Below, piece after piece: positions 23,191 to 31,337 of a stretch of 31,337 nt of DNA. The position numbers and the translations under genes are program-made. Every line of letters begins with the position of its first letter. Within the stretch, counting starts at the first letter, position 1. The DNA is from an uncultured Clostridia bacterium (lineage in GTDB: Bacteria; Bacillota; Clostridia; TANB77; CAG-465), in contig CAKPJL010000012.1 of assembly GCA_934162655.1 (NCBI GenBank), forward strand, positions 1-31,337. The letters are read 5' to 3'. Under the pieces are notes generated by a model. That model was not told the DNA's origin and made no database searches. It was given only the letters and a program-made list of their open reading frames with translations.

Positions 23191-24111
23191 TTAGAAGCTT
23201 CTTCCGCCTCCACCATGACATCCACCACTACTGCTATGATGAGTAGAAGATCCGCCTCCGCTACTTCCACCTCCACTAGATTGTGGTGAATATGTTTTAC
23301 TTGTATGGGTATTTATGAATTTATCGTCCCTTACAGATAAATTCAAACTATTTTTTACTAAATATTGACTTGCCTTAGTTGCCTTTGCAATTGTTCTATG
23401 TCTTGCTCTTGCTATTAAAAAGAATATTAAAGTTGCAATAGATGAAACCACCATTATTGGAAATATAGGAAAAGGTTCAACTTTTACATATTCTCCGTTA
23501 CTATCAATTCTATAATTTTTATTGCTACTTGCAACACCTTTTTTAGCATATTTTTTTGCATCATTTATAAAAACTGTTGAACACATATAATAATCTTTTT
23601 TAGATATTTGCTCATATGTATCATCTAATATACTATCTATTCTTGCATCACTATAAACAAGTATGGCATGGCCAGTAGTAGAAATCCACATATTTCTTTT
23701 ATCCATATCAATTAAGAATAATAGTCCATCATAAGTATTACCTACTCCAAAATCATTATAATCATAAAAATCATCCGCCCAATCTTGTGAAGTTGACTTA
23801 TTGTTATTATCTATTGTTACTATTACCATATCCATATTATATGTTTCTATAAAAGATTTAACTTCTCCATATAACGCTTCTTCTTCACTGTCTGTTAAAA
23901 GATCTGCAAAGTCATAAATTTTTTTATCTGCATCTACTCTTGGTGTTTTTAATATTGAATATTTATTGCTAGAATTTACTTTTATACTATCTCTTACCTT
24001 TAAATCCATCTCTGTTCTTTCATATGTAACAGGTTGAGCCGCATATATACTAGCAAATAAAGATATTAAAACTGCTCCAAAAAGTGTCAAAAATATGTTT
24101 TTAAGTTTCAT
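23191..24111 (-). CDS. TPM-domain membrane protein with Gly/Ser/His tail
   Basis: 306 residues: a signal peptide (about 1-25, ending near YAAQP), a TPM domain (about 60-185) with YDFADLLTDSEEEALYGEV at its start and GLLFLIDMDKRNMWISTTG in the middle, one membrane helix (about 215-235), and a C-terminal tail of Gly-Gly-Gly-Ser and His-Ser repeats. The layout is that of YgcG-like proteins. TPM domains (TLP18.3/Psb32/MOLO-1) sit outside the membrane; their bacterial role is unclear. AGGAGGT precedes the ATG, nine bases after the zinc-ribbon gene, so the two form an operon. Confidence 0.9.
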   Translation of the reverse strand: MKLKNIFLTLFGAVLISLFASIYAAQPVTYERTEMDLKVRDSIKVNSSNKYSILKTPRVDADKKIYDFADLLTDSEEEALYGEVKSFIETYNMDMVIVTIDNNNKSTSQDWADDFYDYNDFGVGNTYDGLLFLIDMDKRNMWISTTGHAILVYSDARIDSILDDTYEQISKKDYYMCSTVFINDAKKYAKKGVASSNKNYRIDSNGEYVKVEPFPIFPIMVVSSIATLIFFLIARARHRTIAKATKASQYLVKNSLNLSVRDDKFINTHTSKTYSPQSSGGGSSGGGSSTHHSSSGGCHGGGGRSF

Positions 24112-24120
24112 ACATACCTC

Positions 24121-25158
24121 CTACCCTATAAGCCTAGTTAAAAATACAATAAGTGATATAATTCCCGTACTTCCCAAAAATGCTATGAGTGTCCAAAGCC
24201 AAGCTTTCTTGCTATCTATTGGAACATTTCCTACCATCTTACCAGTCTGTCCATTCATTGCAAACATATGCATCTTATCTTTATATTTTATATTTAACAT
24301 CCATACGGGTAAAAGCATATACTCTATATTTTTATCAACTATTTGACAATTTAGATTACTAACTGTTACACTGCTATATCCAGTAACTGTATTTTTTAAT
24401 TCATCACTTGTACTATTTTTTATTCTAGTATATGCTCTTTGTTTTGCCTCTTCTTTGCTAACATCATACTTTTCAGCTAAAAAACCAGAAAGATATGACA
24501 TATTAAATTCTTTTAGTCCTGCATAATCAAAAGGCTCTACTGAATCCATAGTATCATCATCAAACTTCTTAGAACCATCTACTGGTACTCTTTGATATGA
24601 CATAGTACCATTCCTAGTTGCCAAATATTCATCAGTTTTAGTATATATATAATCTCCACTTCTCCATGTTCTAATTTTTTTTGCAATAGCTGTCATATTT
24701 GCAGATACATAAGAATCATACATCCAAAATGGAATATATACTCCTGTAACTTTTTCCAAATTTTTAACATCCGTAAAGTCCTTTGGCGCAAACAGCTTTC
24801 CTTTTGAAAATTTCTTAAATGCTTCTACTACTTGTGCCTTTGTCTTCTTGAAAGGAATTATTTTAGAGGGTTTAAATTCTCCCTTAAATTGAGACTTAAT
24901 AATACTTGAACTACCACAATACACACAAAATGTTGCACTTGTATTTTCATCTGCTATAATTTGTGCCCCACAATTTGAACATGTATACTGATCCATTGGA
25001 ACAGATGCATCACTTGCTTTTTCCCTCTTTTTTTCTATTTCCTCTAACTCTTCTAATGCATAAGAATGACCACAATAAAGACAATCCCATCTTTGAGACT
25101 TGGGATTAAAAGGTAAGTTTGCTCCACAACTTGGGCATTCATGATCTAAAACTTCCAT
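24121..25158 (-). CDS. Double zinc-ribbon membrane protein
   Basis: 345 residues. Two N-terminal zinc ribbons: CPSCG with CLYCG (about residues 7-30) and CSNCG with CVYCG (about 60-83), four Cys-x2-Cys knuckles in all. A mixed alpha/beta domain follows with GVYIPFWMYDSY and a later MLLPVWMLNIKYKDKMHMFAMNGQTG, and one membrane helix ends the protein. It is the type annotated as TFIIB-type zinc-ribbon protein; it is not a transcription factor on this evidence. An in-frame ATG lies eight codons upstream, but AGGAGAG decides for the ATG at 25158. A promoter is visible at 25184-25212. First gene of an operon with the TPM protein. Confidence 0.88.
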   Translation of the reverse strand: MEVLDHECPSCGANLPFNPKSQRWDCLYCGHSYALEELEEIEKKREKASDASVPMDQYTCSNCGAQIIADENTSATFCVYCGSSSIIKSQFKGEFKPSKIIPFKKTKAQVVEAFKKFSKGKLFAPKDFTDVKNLEKVTGVYIPFWMYDSYVSANMTAIAKKIRTWRSGDYIYTKTDEYLATRNGTMSYQRVPVDGSKKFDDDTMDSVEPFDYAGLKEFNMSYLSGFLAEKYDVSKEEAKQRAYTRIKNSTSDELKNTVTGYSSVTVSNLNCQIVDKNIEYMLLPVWMLNIKYKDKMHMFAMNGQTGKMVGNVPIDSKKAWLWTLIAFLGSTGIISLIVFLTRLIG

Positions 25159-25183
25159 GTAATCTCTCCTATCTTTTGACATT

Positions 25184-25212
25184 ATTTTATCATATTTTTA
25201 TAACTTATTCAA
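25184..25212 (-). promoter_or_regulatory. Promoter of the zinc-ribbon/TPM operon
   Basis: On the minus strand, TTGAAT (25207-25212), 17 bases, TAAAAT (25184-25189). Confidence 0.6.
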
Positions 25213-25252
25213 TAAAAATTCTCTACATATTATTCAAAACAAATAATATATA

Positions 25253-25296
25253 TAACAAAAATATATACGAACATATAATAATGTTCGTATATATTT
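25253..25296 (-). terminator. Terminator of the amidohydrolase operon
   Basis: A perfect 16-bp stem (25259-25274 with 25281-25296) with a six-base loop lies just after the DUF4097 stop codon. T-rich sequence follows on the minus strand. Confidence 0.8.
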
Positions 25297-25300
25297 TTTA

Positions 25301-26146
25301 CTACTCAAAATTAATGTAAATACTTCCAATACCAGAATCAATTTTTAGTTTTATTTCTTTATCTAATATATCTTTTTTATTATTATTACCTTCATTTAAA
25401 TTAATGCTACCTATACCTTTGTCTACATCTAAATCGTAATTTATATAACTTCCTGCTATATTTAGTTTTAATTTACCAACACCAGATGAAACTTTACTAT
25501 CGTCTAAGATATAACCGCTATACTCTACACTACCAACTCCTGTATCCAAATCAAGTTTTCCTATTTTCATACTATTCATAACTACACTACCTACACCAGT
25601 TAATATCTTAGCTCTACTTGCAGAAAAATTATCAATAACTGTCTTACCTGCACCAAATTTAGCGTCAAACTCTTCAACTTCTAAACCATTTATATATACT
25701 TTAGAAGCACCTGTAATTAATTTTAATTTATCTATATTTATAGCTTTGGGTATATATAAATATAATTTGTAATTTTTGTCATTGCCAGTTACAATTCTTA
25801 TTTTTCCACTATCTTTTTGTTCTATATTTAATGTGCCATTTTTTATACTTTTTTCTATTAATTCTGTATTACACTTATATTCAAGGTTTTCATAATCACC
25901 TTGGTATATATAAAGTTCTACTGATGATAAACTAATTTTAATATTATTAAACTCATACTCATTATCTTCTTTGTAAACTTTTACTACCTGTTCAAAATTT
26001 TCTTCTATTTTACTATTATCACTGCTAAAATCTACTATTTGAGTAAGTTTAAATATCACTATAACGCATGATGAAATTATAGAAAATGCTAACACTATTC
26101 CAAATATAAGTGCAAATATTTTTACTACTTTTTGTCCACCATTCAT
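25301..26146 (-). CDS. DUF4097-type beta-repeat membrane protein
   Basis: 281 residues. One N-terminal membrane helix (about 8-33) is followed by an extracytoplasmic beta-solenoid-like domain. Successive strands contain repeated G-x-G or G-V-G-S/K turns: FGAGKTVIDNF, TGVGSVVMNS, TGVGSVEYSG, SGVGKLKLN, KGIGSINLN and SGIGSIYINF. This fits the DUF4097 (putative adhesin) family, whose function is unknown. Its ATG overlaps the stop codon of the LiaF-like gene by four bases (ATGA), so the two are translationally coupled. GGAGGT lies 11 bases before the ATG. Confidence 0.87.
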   Translation of the reverse strand: MNGGQKVVKIFALIFGIVLAFSIISSCVIVIFKLTQIVDFSSDNSKIEENFEQVVKVYKEDNEYEFNNIKISLSSVELYIYQGDYENLEYKCNTELIEKSIKNGTLNIEQKDSGKIRIVTGNDKNYKLYLYIPKAINIDKLKLITGASKVYINGLEVEEFDAKFGAGKTVIDNFSASRAKILTGVGSVVMNSMKIGKLDLDTGVGSVEYSGYILDDSKVSSGVGKLKLNIAGSYINYDLDVDKGIGSINLNEGNNNKKDILDKEIKLKIDSGIGSIYINFE

Positions 26147-26826
26147 TTTATATCAGTACCTCCAAATAGATTAAATGCATTAATATATATTGTTTTTACT
26201 TCGTCACTATTATTATTTTTAACTTTATTATCTGTTCCACCAAATAAAGAATTTGATTTAACTTTAACATTAACACCTTCTGGTACTAAAATATCAACTC
26301 CGCCAAATATAGATGTTGTGTTTATAACATAATCATTATCTATGTCACATTGTTTTAAATCAACATTTATACCTCCGAAAATAGCATTTAAAGTAAGTCC
26401 TCTAAATTCTTTACCAGAAAATTTCACATCTTCGCCAGAGAATACTGCTGTAATATCTTGACTATCCTTACTATTAGTATTTAACTCTTTTATTTTTGTA
26501 CTAACACCAGATGATATTACATCTTTAAATATCATACTAAGACCAATTATAAGAAGTATACCTGGTACAATTAATTTTTTAATTATACTAAAATCAATAA
26601 GGTCCTGAAATCCTAGAAGTAGCACTATTCCAACTAGTAAAAATATTAATGATGTGGTTTTATCTTTGTCTTTTATTAAAGATATAAATGAAGGTACTAT
26701 TATAAATATTGTCCACCACCCATCAAAAAACAAGTTAACGTTTATAATATCAAGTGAATTTAGACCTATAATTACTGCTAAGGCCACAAAAAATATTCCC
26801 CATAAAATATTACCTAATTTATTCAT
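26143..26826 (-). CDS. LiaF-like membrane protein
   Basis: 227 residues. The N-terminal half has about four membrane helices (between residues 5 and 105), as in the LiaI/LiaF transmembrane domain. The C-terminal half is a beta-solenoid with repeated I/L-F-G-G turns: AIFGGINVDL, SIFGGVDILVPEGVNVKV, SLFGGTDNKV and LFGGTDIK. LiaF in Bacillus represses the LiaSR response to cell-wall antibiotics. Here no LiaSR genes are next to it, so only an envelope role is inferred. AGGAGG precedes the ATG. It is the middle gene of an operon with the amidohydrolase and DUF4097 genes. Confidence 0.87.
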   Translation of the reverse strand: MNKLGNILWGIFFVALAVIIGLNSLDIINVNLFFDGWWTIFIIVPSFISLIKDKDKTTSLIFLLVGIVLLLGFQDLIDFSIIKKLIVPGILLIIGLSMIFKDVISSGVSTKIKELNTNSKDSQDITAVFSGEDVKFSGKEFRGLTLNAIFGGINVDLKQCDIDNDYVINTTSIFGGVDILVPEGVNVKVKSNSLFGGTDNKVKNNNSDEVKTIYINAFNLFGGTDIK

Positions 26827-26835
26827 TTTTTCCTC

Positions 26836-28122
26836 CTAATTATCTAATAATTTTTTTGCAACTAAATTACAATCTTTAATTATTTTTTCTTCATCAAGTG
26901 TAATTAGTTTTTTATCTTTCATTATTATATCACCATTTATTATTGAAGTCAAAACATCACATCCATTTGCACAATATACAATATTTGAGTACACATCATT
27001 TAATGGATTAAAATCTATTGAAGAACCATCAAGTATAATAATATCTGCTTTTTTGCCCACCTTAATGCTACCGATTTCATCTTCTAGCCCAAGAGTCTTT
27101 GCCCCATTAATAGTAGCCATTTGCAAAGTAGTATATGCATCTATACATGTACTATCAAGATTACTTGCCTTTTGCATATAGTTTGCCATCTTCATCTCCA
27201 AAAACATATCAAGAGATGGAGTCGAGCTTGATCCATCAGTTCCAATAGATACATTTACTCCATTGTTTAAATATTTATTTATTGGTGCAATTCCTGAACC
27301 AAGACTTGCATTACTTACCGGATTGTGAGATATTCCTCCTTTTAAATTTTTTAGTATTTCTATATCACTCTCATTTGCAAAAACACAATGTGCCAAAACA
27401 AGTGGTACTTGAAAAGCTCCAATGTCTTTTAATAACTCAAAAGGAGTCATATTATATTTTTCTTTTATTATTCTTATCTCATCTTTTGTTTCTGCAAGGT
27501 GAATGTGAAGACCTATATTATATTTTTTTGCTATATTTACACATCTTACCAAAGTATCTTTTCCGCATACATAAGGAGAGTGAGGTCCAACCATTAAAGT
27601 TATTAAACTATTTTTATCGTTATTATATTTCTTTATCAAATCATATGTTTCAAGAATTCTTTGATCATTTTCATCTTTTGTATCCATAATGCATCTGGAG
27701 ATACAAGCACGTATCTTTGACTCATTTATCGCCCTTATAGTTCCATTAACTAAAAAATACATATCTAAAAACGTTGTTGTACCGGTTTTTATCATCTCTA
27801 GTATTCCAGACAGAGAACTTTTATATACGTCATCTTCGTTTAACTTATCTTCCACTGGCCATATTTTCTTATTTAACCACTCCATCAAATTATATCCTTG
27901 AGCATACCCCTTAAATAAATTCATAGCTACATGAGAATGAGTATTTATAAGTCCAGGAAGAACTATATTTTTTGTAGCATCAATTATTTTAGCTTTTTTG
28001 CTTTCTATATTAGTTCCTATTTTTACTATTTTATCGTCTCTAATTAAAATATCACATATCTTGGTATTTTCTTTTTTTTCAACATCAACTACCAAACCAT
28101 TTTTTATAAGTATTTCTCCCAT
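26836..28122 (-). CDS. Amidohydrolase, MTA/SAH deaminase-like
   Basis: 428 residues, metal-dependent TIM-barrel amidohydrolase. Metal and catalytic motifs in order: NTHSHVAMNLF (about 60-70), HIHLAETKDE (about 217), LAHCVF (about 244), and the aspartate in SIGTDGSSS (about 294). The C-terminal small beta domain has GSIKVGKKADIIILDG. The sequence is nearest the MtaD/SsnA group that deaminates 5'-methylthioadenosine or S-adenosylhomocysteine; other deaminase substrates are possible. GAGGTGG precedes the ATG, and a promoter lies at 28156-28184. It is first in an operon whose two other genes are membrane proteins, an unexpected pairing. Confidence 0.92.
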   Translation of the reverse strand: MGEILIKNGLVVDVEKKENTKICDILIRDDKIVKIGTNIESKKAKIIDATKNIVLPGLINTHSHVAMNLFKGYAQGYNLMEWLNKKIWPVEDKLNEDDVYKSSLSGILEMIKTGTTTFLDMYFLVNGTIRAINESKIRACISRCIMDTKDENDQRILETYDLIKKYNNDKNSLITLMVGPHSPYVCGKDTLVRCVNIAKKYNIGLHIHLAETKDEIRIIKEKYNMTPFELLKDIGAFQVPLVLAHCVFANESDIEILKNLKGGISHNPVSNASLGSGIAPINKYLNNGVNVSIGTDGSSSTPSLDMFLEMKMANYMQKASNLDSTCIDAYTTLQMATINGAKTLGLEDEIGSIKVGKKADIIILDGSSIDFNPLNDVYSNIVYCANGCDVLTSIINGDIIMKDKKLITLDEEKIIKDCNLVAKKLLDN

Positions 28123-28155
28123 ATTCCACCTCTAAATTAACTTTATTTAAACCAC

Positions 28156-28184
28156 ATTTTATCATATATAATATTTATTGTAAA
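28156..28184 (-). promoter_or_regulatory. Promoter of the amidohydrolase operon
   Basis: On the minus strand, TTTACA (28179-28184), 17 bases, TAAAAT (28156-28161). Confidence 0.55.
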
Positions 28185-28249
28185 TATTAATATAAAAGTA
28201 ATAACACTAAATCACGAGTTCAAATCTTTTTTTATTGTAATAGAAAAGC

Positions 28250-28288
28250 ATAAATAAAAAATCATGAATCAAACTAATCCATGATTTT
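28250..28288 (-). terminator. Terminator of the D,D-carboxypeptidase gene
   Basis: A 9-bp stem (28258-28266 with 28280-28288) is followed by T-rich sequence on the minus strand, about 50 bases after the stop codon. Confidence 0.7.
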
Positions 28289-28338
28289 ATAATTTTTTTG
28301 TTACTTTTTATGGGTTTTATAAATTTAATTTTAACAGT

Positions 28339-29571
28339 TTAAACTTCCCTCATTATATATAGCTTTAACATTTTTATTAGATAGTCTTTATAATTTGATT
28401 TTTCAATATCTTCATTTATAACTAAATTTGTTTTTCCAATAACATTACCAAAACTATCTACTATTTCCATTTGTCCTACAATGTAGCCTTTTGAAAGCGG
28501 AGCAGTTAAATTATCTACATATGTTACTATTTCCTCCGTATTTAAATTCTCACCTTTTTTTGCTAATACATTTACATTATCTTGTATATATACTTGTGCT
28601 TTTTTGGATATATTCTTGTTTATATTTATTTCTCCAACAAGTACGCCTTCTTTAGCGATTTCTTTTGTTTCATAAGTCGCAAAGCCATAATCTAGTAACT
28701 GTTTAACATCATTTAACCTAGCCTCAGATGATGGAGCCTTCATTACTACTGCAAGCATCGTTGTGTTTTTTCTAGTTGCCGTTGCAGAAAGATTAAATAG
28801 AGCTTTTGATGTTGAGCCTGTTTTTAGACCTGTTGCACCTTCATAATATCTAATTAATTTATTAGTGCTTGAAAGTGAAAAATTTCCATTCCTTAAAGTA
28901 TCCATCCAAATAGATGTATATTTTAATATATCTTTATGTTTGTTTATGAGTTCCATTGACATAAGAGCAATATCATAGGCTGTTGTATAATGTCCTTCTT
29001 CATCTATTCCATGTGAATTCATAAAATGTGTATTAGTCATATTTAACTCTTCTGCTTTTTTATTCATCATTTGTACAAAATTTTCTTCACTTCCACCGAT
29101 CATTTCTGCAACTGCCACTGTTACATCATTTGCTGATACCACACATATTGCTTTCAAAGCTTCATCAATTGTTAAAGTTTCCCCTTCCTTAAACCATATT
29201 TGTGAACCACCCATTTTAGATGCATTGGCACTGCATGTCAATTTATCTTGATATGATATAACTCCACTATCTATTTTTTCCATAAGTAAAAGTAGTGTCA
29301 TAATTTTAGTAACTGATGCCGGTAATAGTCTTTCATTTTCATTATTAGCATATATTATCTCACCAGTTGTTGGTTCTACTAATATTTGAGATACAGATTC
29401 AAATTTAAATGCTGGTACCGTTGTTCCAGTTGATATACTTGATGAAACTTCATTTGATGTTTTTTTATCATTTGTCTGATACATAAAATTAGCTGCAAAT
29501 ATATTACAATTAAATAAATACATTACAAGTAATAATACTACTAATATTTTTTTTAGCTTTTTTTTAACCAC
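28339..29571 (-). CDS. D-alanyl-D-alanine carboxypeptidase (DacF/PBP5 type)
   Basis: About 410 residues: a signal peptide (about 5-27, ending near FAA), the peptidase S11 domain, and a C-terminal PBP5-like beta domain ending in a short amphipathic stretch that may anchor it to the membrane. All three active-site motifs are present: SVTK at about 86-89, SAN at about 146-148 and KTG at about 250-252. The enzyme trims the terminal D-alanine from peptidoglycan stem peptides. In Bacillus, dacF sits next to spoIIAA and acts in sporulation; spoIIA genes are not here, so I give no symbol. GTG at 29580 is part of the Shine-Dalgarno sequence, so I choose the GTG at 29571. Confidence 0.92.
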   Translation of the reverse strand: MVKKKLKKILVVLLLVMYLFNCNIFAANFMYQTNDKKTSNEVSSSISTGTTVPAFKFESVSQILVEPTTGEIIYANNENERLLPASVTKIMTLLLLMEKIDSGVISYQDKLTCSANASKMGGSQIWFKEGETLTIDEALKAICVVSANDVTVAVAEMIGGSEENFVQMMNKKAEELNMTNTHFMNSHGIDEEGHYTTAYDIALMSMELINKHKDILKYTSIWMDTLRNGNFSLSSTNKLIRYYEGATGLKTGSTSKALFNLSATATRKNTTMLAVVMKAPSSEARLNDVKQLLDYGFATYETKEIAKEGVLVGEININKNISKKAQVYIQDNVNVLAKKGENLNTEEIVTYVDNLTAPLSKGYIVGQMEIVDSFGNVIGKTNLVINEDIEKSNYKDYLIKMLKLYIMREV

Positions 29572-29705
29572 AAAAACCACCTCTATAATTAATACATTAT
29601 ACTTATTTTTCGATTATTTATGATATGTTTTTTAATAAATTGAATACTTATTACCCTTTTTAAAGCTCTAAATTTTTACAATTAAGAATATTTATAGTAT
29701 TACTA

Positions 29706-29734
29706 TTGTTATAATAATAAATTTATTATACAAT
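29706..29734 (+). promoter_or_regulatory. Possible promoter of the 160-residue orphan
   Basis: TTGTTA (29706-29711), 17 bases, TACAAT (29729-29734). Transcription would start near 29741, just before AGGAGA. Confidence 0.5.
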
Positions 29735-29757
29735 ACTTGATATAGGAGAAAATTTAT

Positions 29758-30240
29758 ATGGCAAAAAAAATCATTGTAATTATACTAATAATAATCTTAG
29801 CCTTGACTAGTTCAATATTTTTATATTTTTATTCTAATAAGAGTTCCTTTGATGAGGAAACATCAGTTAAACTATATAAATCATTAATTGACAAATATAT
29901 AAGTAGTTCAATTAAATTAAATAATACTTATGATTACTTTTTTATAGATAGTAGCACACTAAATAACTTATCTGATAATAAAAATTTATCTAAAAAATCA
30001 ATAGATGAAATTTTGCTATATTGTCAAAAGTACGACAAATATAACCCCTTAGAGAGAAAAGAAGATTTAATTATAAAAAAAATATATTTTGATGTTGTAA
30101 AAATAAATAAAAACACTGTAAGTATTAATTTAAATTATAATATCAAAAATTCAAAATCTACCGGAGGCATAAATTATATATGTAAGTATATAAAAGGAAA
30201 TTGGGACATAAGTAATGAAAAAAGTGCTTGGGCAAGTTAA
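29758..30240 (+). CDS. Membrane-anchored hypothetical protein, 160 residues
   Basis: I do not recognise this family. A hydrophobic N-terminal segment (about residues 4-25) anchors or exports the protein; the rest is an extracytoplasmic domain with Lys-rich helices (about 30-100) and a beta-rich end (about 105-155, INKNTVSINLNYNI and YICKYIKGNWDIS). The closing W-D-I-S is reminiscent of small NTF2-like or lipoprotein-like domains, but this is weak. AGGAGA precedes the ATG, and a strong terminator follows. It lies alone on the plus strand between the carboxypeptidase gene and the ABC permease gene, both on the minus strand. Confidence 0.8.
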   Translation: MAKKIIVIILIIILALTSSIFLYFYSNKSSFDEETSVKLYKSLIDKYISSSIKLNNTYDYFFIDSSTLNNLSDNKNLSKKSIDEILLYCQKYDKYNPLERKEDLIIKKIYFDVVKINKNTVSINLNYNIKNSKSTGGINYICKYIKGNWDISNEKSAWAS

Positions 30241-30247
30241 AATAAAA

Positions 30248-30304
30248 CAAGGAGAAATCAAGCAAACGGTAAATGGTTTGCTTAAAGAACTCCTTGCTTT
30301 TTTA
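30248..30304. terminator. Bidirectional compound terminator
   Basis: Outer stem CAAGGAG/CTCCTTG (30248-30254 with 30290-30296) and inner 8-bp stem (30260-30267 with 30276-30283) are followed by a T run on the plus strand and TTTTATTTT on the minus strand. It separates the converging 160-residue and permease genes. Confidence 0.85.
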
Positions 30305-30313
30305 TAGATTAAA

Positions 30314-31337
30314 TTACACTTCTTTTTTTCTAAATGAGTCCCAAACTGTAATTAATAAAAGTATAGCTGTAATAATCAAAACTGTTATAGAAAATTGTAG
30401 TGGTGTAGTTATATTTATTTCTGAGGACGAAGCGTATTTTTCAAAAGGCAATATTTTACTATTTAAATCAAAATTAGAAAATGGTAAATATTTAAAAAAC
30501 TCAACATTCAAAAATCCATTAATTAAATTTATCCCCAAACCAGCACCCACAAATAATGCCGATGTTATTATAGTAGAAATTGCTGTGTTTTTAGTTAATG
30601 AAGATAGTGCCATACCAATTAAAATATAAATAAATAATTCTGGTATTCTTAACAGATATTGTATCGTTTCATAAGTATATGTTTTCATTTCTTTTACCAC
30701 ACCATCATTTACATATAGATAATTATTGGTATTTACTCCAAATGTTATATTACCAATTAGCACACTAATTTGGGAAATAAATAAAATTGAAATTATACCA
30801 AGCATTAATATTGCTAAAAGTTTTGCAAATAAAACTTGACTTCTTTTGCAAGGTGATATTAGCATAAATTTTATAGTACCTTTTGATATTTCATCTGATA
30901 TTGTAGAAGATGCCAATACAATTATTAAAAGTCCTATAAATATAACGGATATACTATTTGCAAATTCATTATATTTATATCTACTATACCCTTTAATATC
31001 AAATGACATTTGATCATCCATGTAACAAGGAGCTATATTGTTTTGTAATCTATACTCATCTATAAGTATTTGTTCTTCTAATTTTTCTACCTCTGCATCA
31101 TCTACATATGTTACTCTAGAATAATCAAATCTACTTTCTATTATATTGTTTAGTTTAGATATATGGGCTAACATATTATCTTTCCATAAAGAGTTTTCAG
31201 ATGTATACTTTCCCATTTCATATTTTAACATTCTATCTTGTTTTGCTATTTCCTCATCATATTCTTCTTTAGTTATTAAATTTTGTTCATATTCTTGCAC
31301 TATCATCTCTTTACAAAATGCTATATATTCTTCAAAT
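30314..31337 (-). CDS. ABC-2 type transporter permease (partial, runs off the window)
   Basis: The reading frame stays open from the ATG at 31306 to the right edge, so the true start lies beyond the window. The visible part, about 340 residues, has a long charged outer or linker region (about 1-130 of the visible part, with helical Glu/Lys-rich stretches), then five or six membrane helices. SSTISDEISKGTIKFMLISPCKRSQVLFAKLL is the recognisable conserved segment of ABC-2 permeases. It ends in the cytoplasm with WDSFRKKEV. The missing N-terminal part should hold the first membrane helix. The ATPase partner is not in the window and is expected upstream. Substrate unknown; drug, bacteriocin or lipid export is usual for the family. 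Confidence 0.88.
   Translation of the reverse strand, partial: FEEYIAFCKEMIVQEYEQNLITKEEYDEEIAKQDRMLKYEMGKYTSENSLWKDNMLAHISKLNNIIESRFDYSRVTYVDDAEVEKLEEQILIDEYRLQNNIAPCYMDDQMSFDIKGYSRYKYNEFANSISVIFIGLLIIVLASSTISDEISKGTIKFMLISPCKRSQVLFAKLLAILMLGIISILFISQISVLIGNITFGVNTNNYLYVNDGVVKEMKTYTYETIQYLLRIPELFIYILIGMALSSLTKNTAISTIITSALFVGAGLGINLINGFLNVEFFKYLPFSNFDLNSKILPFEKYASSSEINITTPLQFSITVLIITAILLLITVWDSFRKKEV

Overview
The window is strongly AT-rich and has the look of a spore-forming, low-GC Clostridia-type member of the Bacillota. It carries a sigma-K gene with an N-terminal pro-sequence, a BofA-type inhibitor of pro-sigma-K processing, and a SleB-YpeB germination pair. Ribosome binding sites are close to AGGAGG, and many genes are preceded by TTGnnn-N17-TATAAT promoters. 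No rRNA, tRNA, CRISPR array, insertion sequence or prophage was seen. The species cannot be named from the sequence alone.

Almost all genes lie on the minus strand. Region 1-4.9 kb: an ankyrin-repeat gene on the plus strand, then on the minus strand a CDP-alcohol phosphatidyltransferase, ypeB, sleB and bofA, then a small plus-strand orphan. Region 4.9-9.9 kb: a rubrerythrin gene, two tandem membrane-anchored paralogues of unknown function, and frr-cdsA-rseP, a reduced form of the classical frr-uppS-cdsA-dxr-rseP cluster. Region 9.9-15.9 kb: topoisomerase III, a small plus-strand orphan, a two-gene operon (PLP enzyme and HI0933-type flavoprotein), and ksgA. Region 15.9-20.3 kb: a DUF348-G5-lytic transglycosylase protein behind a full-consensus promoter, then a three-gene module of a VTC/polyphosphate-polymerase-like protein, a DUF4956 membrane protein and a Cthe_2159-type beta-helix protein.

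Region 20.3-20.56 kb holds a probable independent structured non-coding RNA on the plus strand, with its own promoter, a perfect 10-bp closing stem, internal hairpins and an intrinsic terminator. It is the most interesting unannotated element here. Region 20.56-25.2 kb: a cation/Ca2+ exchanger, an AIM24-like protein, sigK, and a zinc-ribbon/TPM-domain pair. Region 25.2-31.3 kb: an amidohydrolase/LiaF-like/DUF4097 operon, a D,D-carboxypeptidase, a plus-strand membrane-anchored orphan, and an ABC-2 permease that runs off the right edge.

The unifying theme is envelope and spore biology: phospholipid synthesis (pgsA-like, cdsA), site-2 proteolysis (rseP), peptidoglycan remodelling (sleB, transglycosylase, D,D-carboxypeptidase) and late mother-cell sigma control (sigK, bofA). 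The four plus-strand protein genes are isolated units. Three of them have an identifiable promoter, all four have a terminator, and none has an assigned role, so they look like accessory insertions in a conserved minus-strand backbone.
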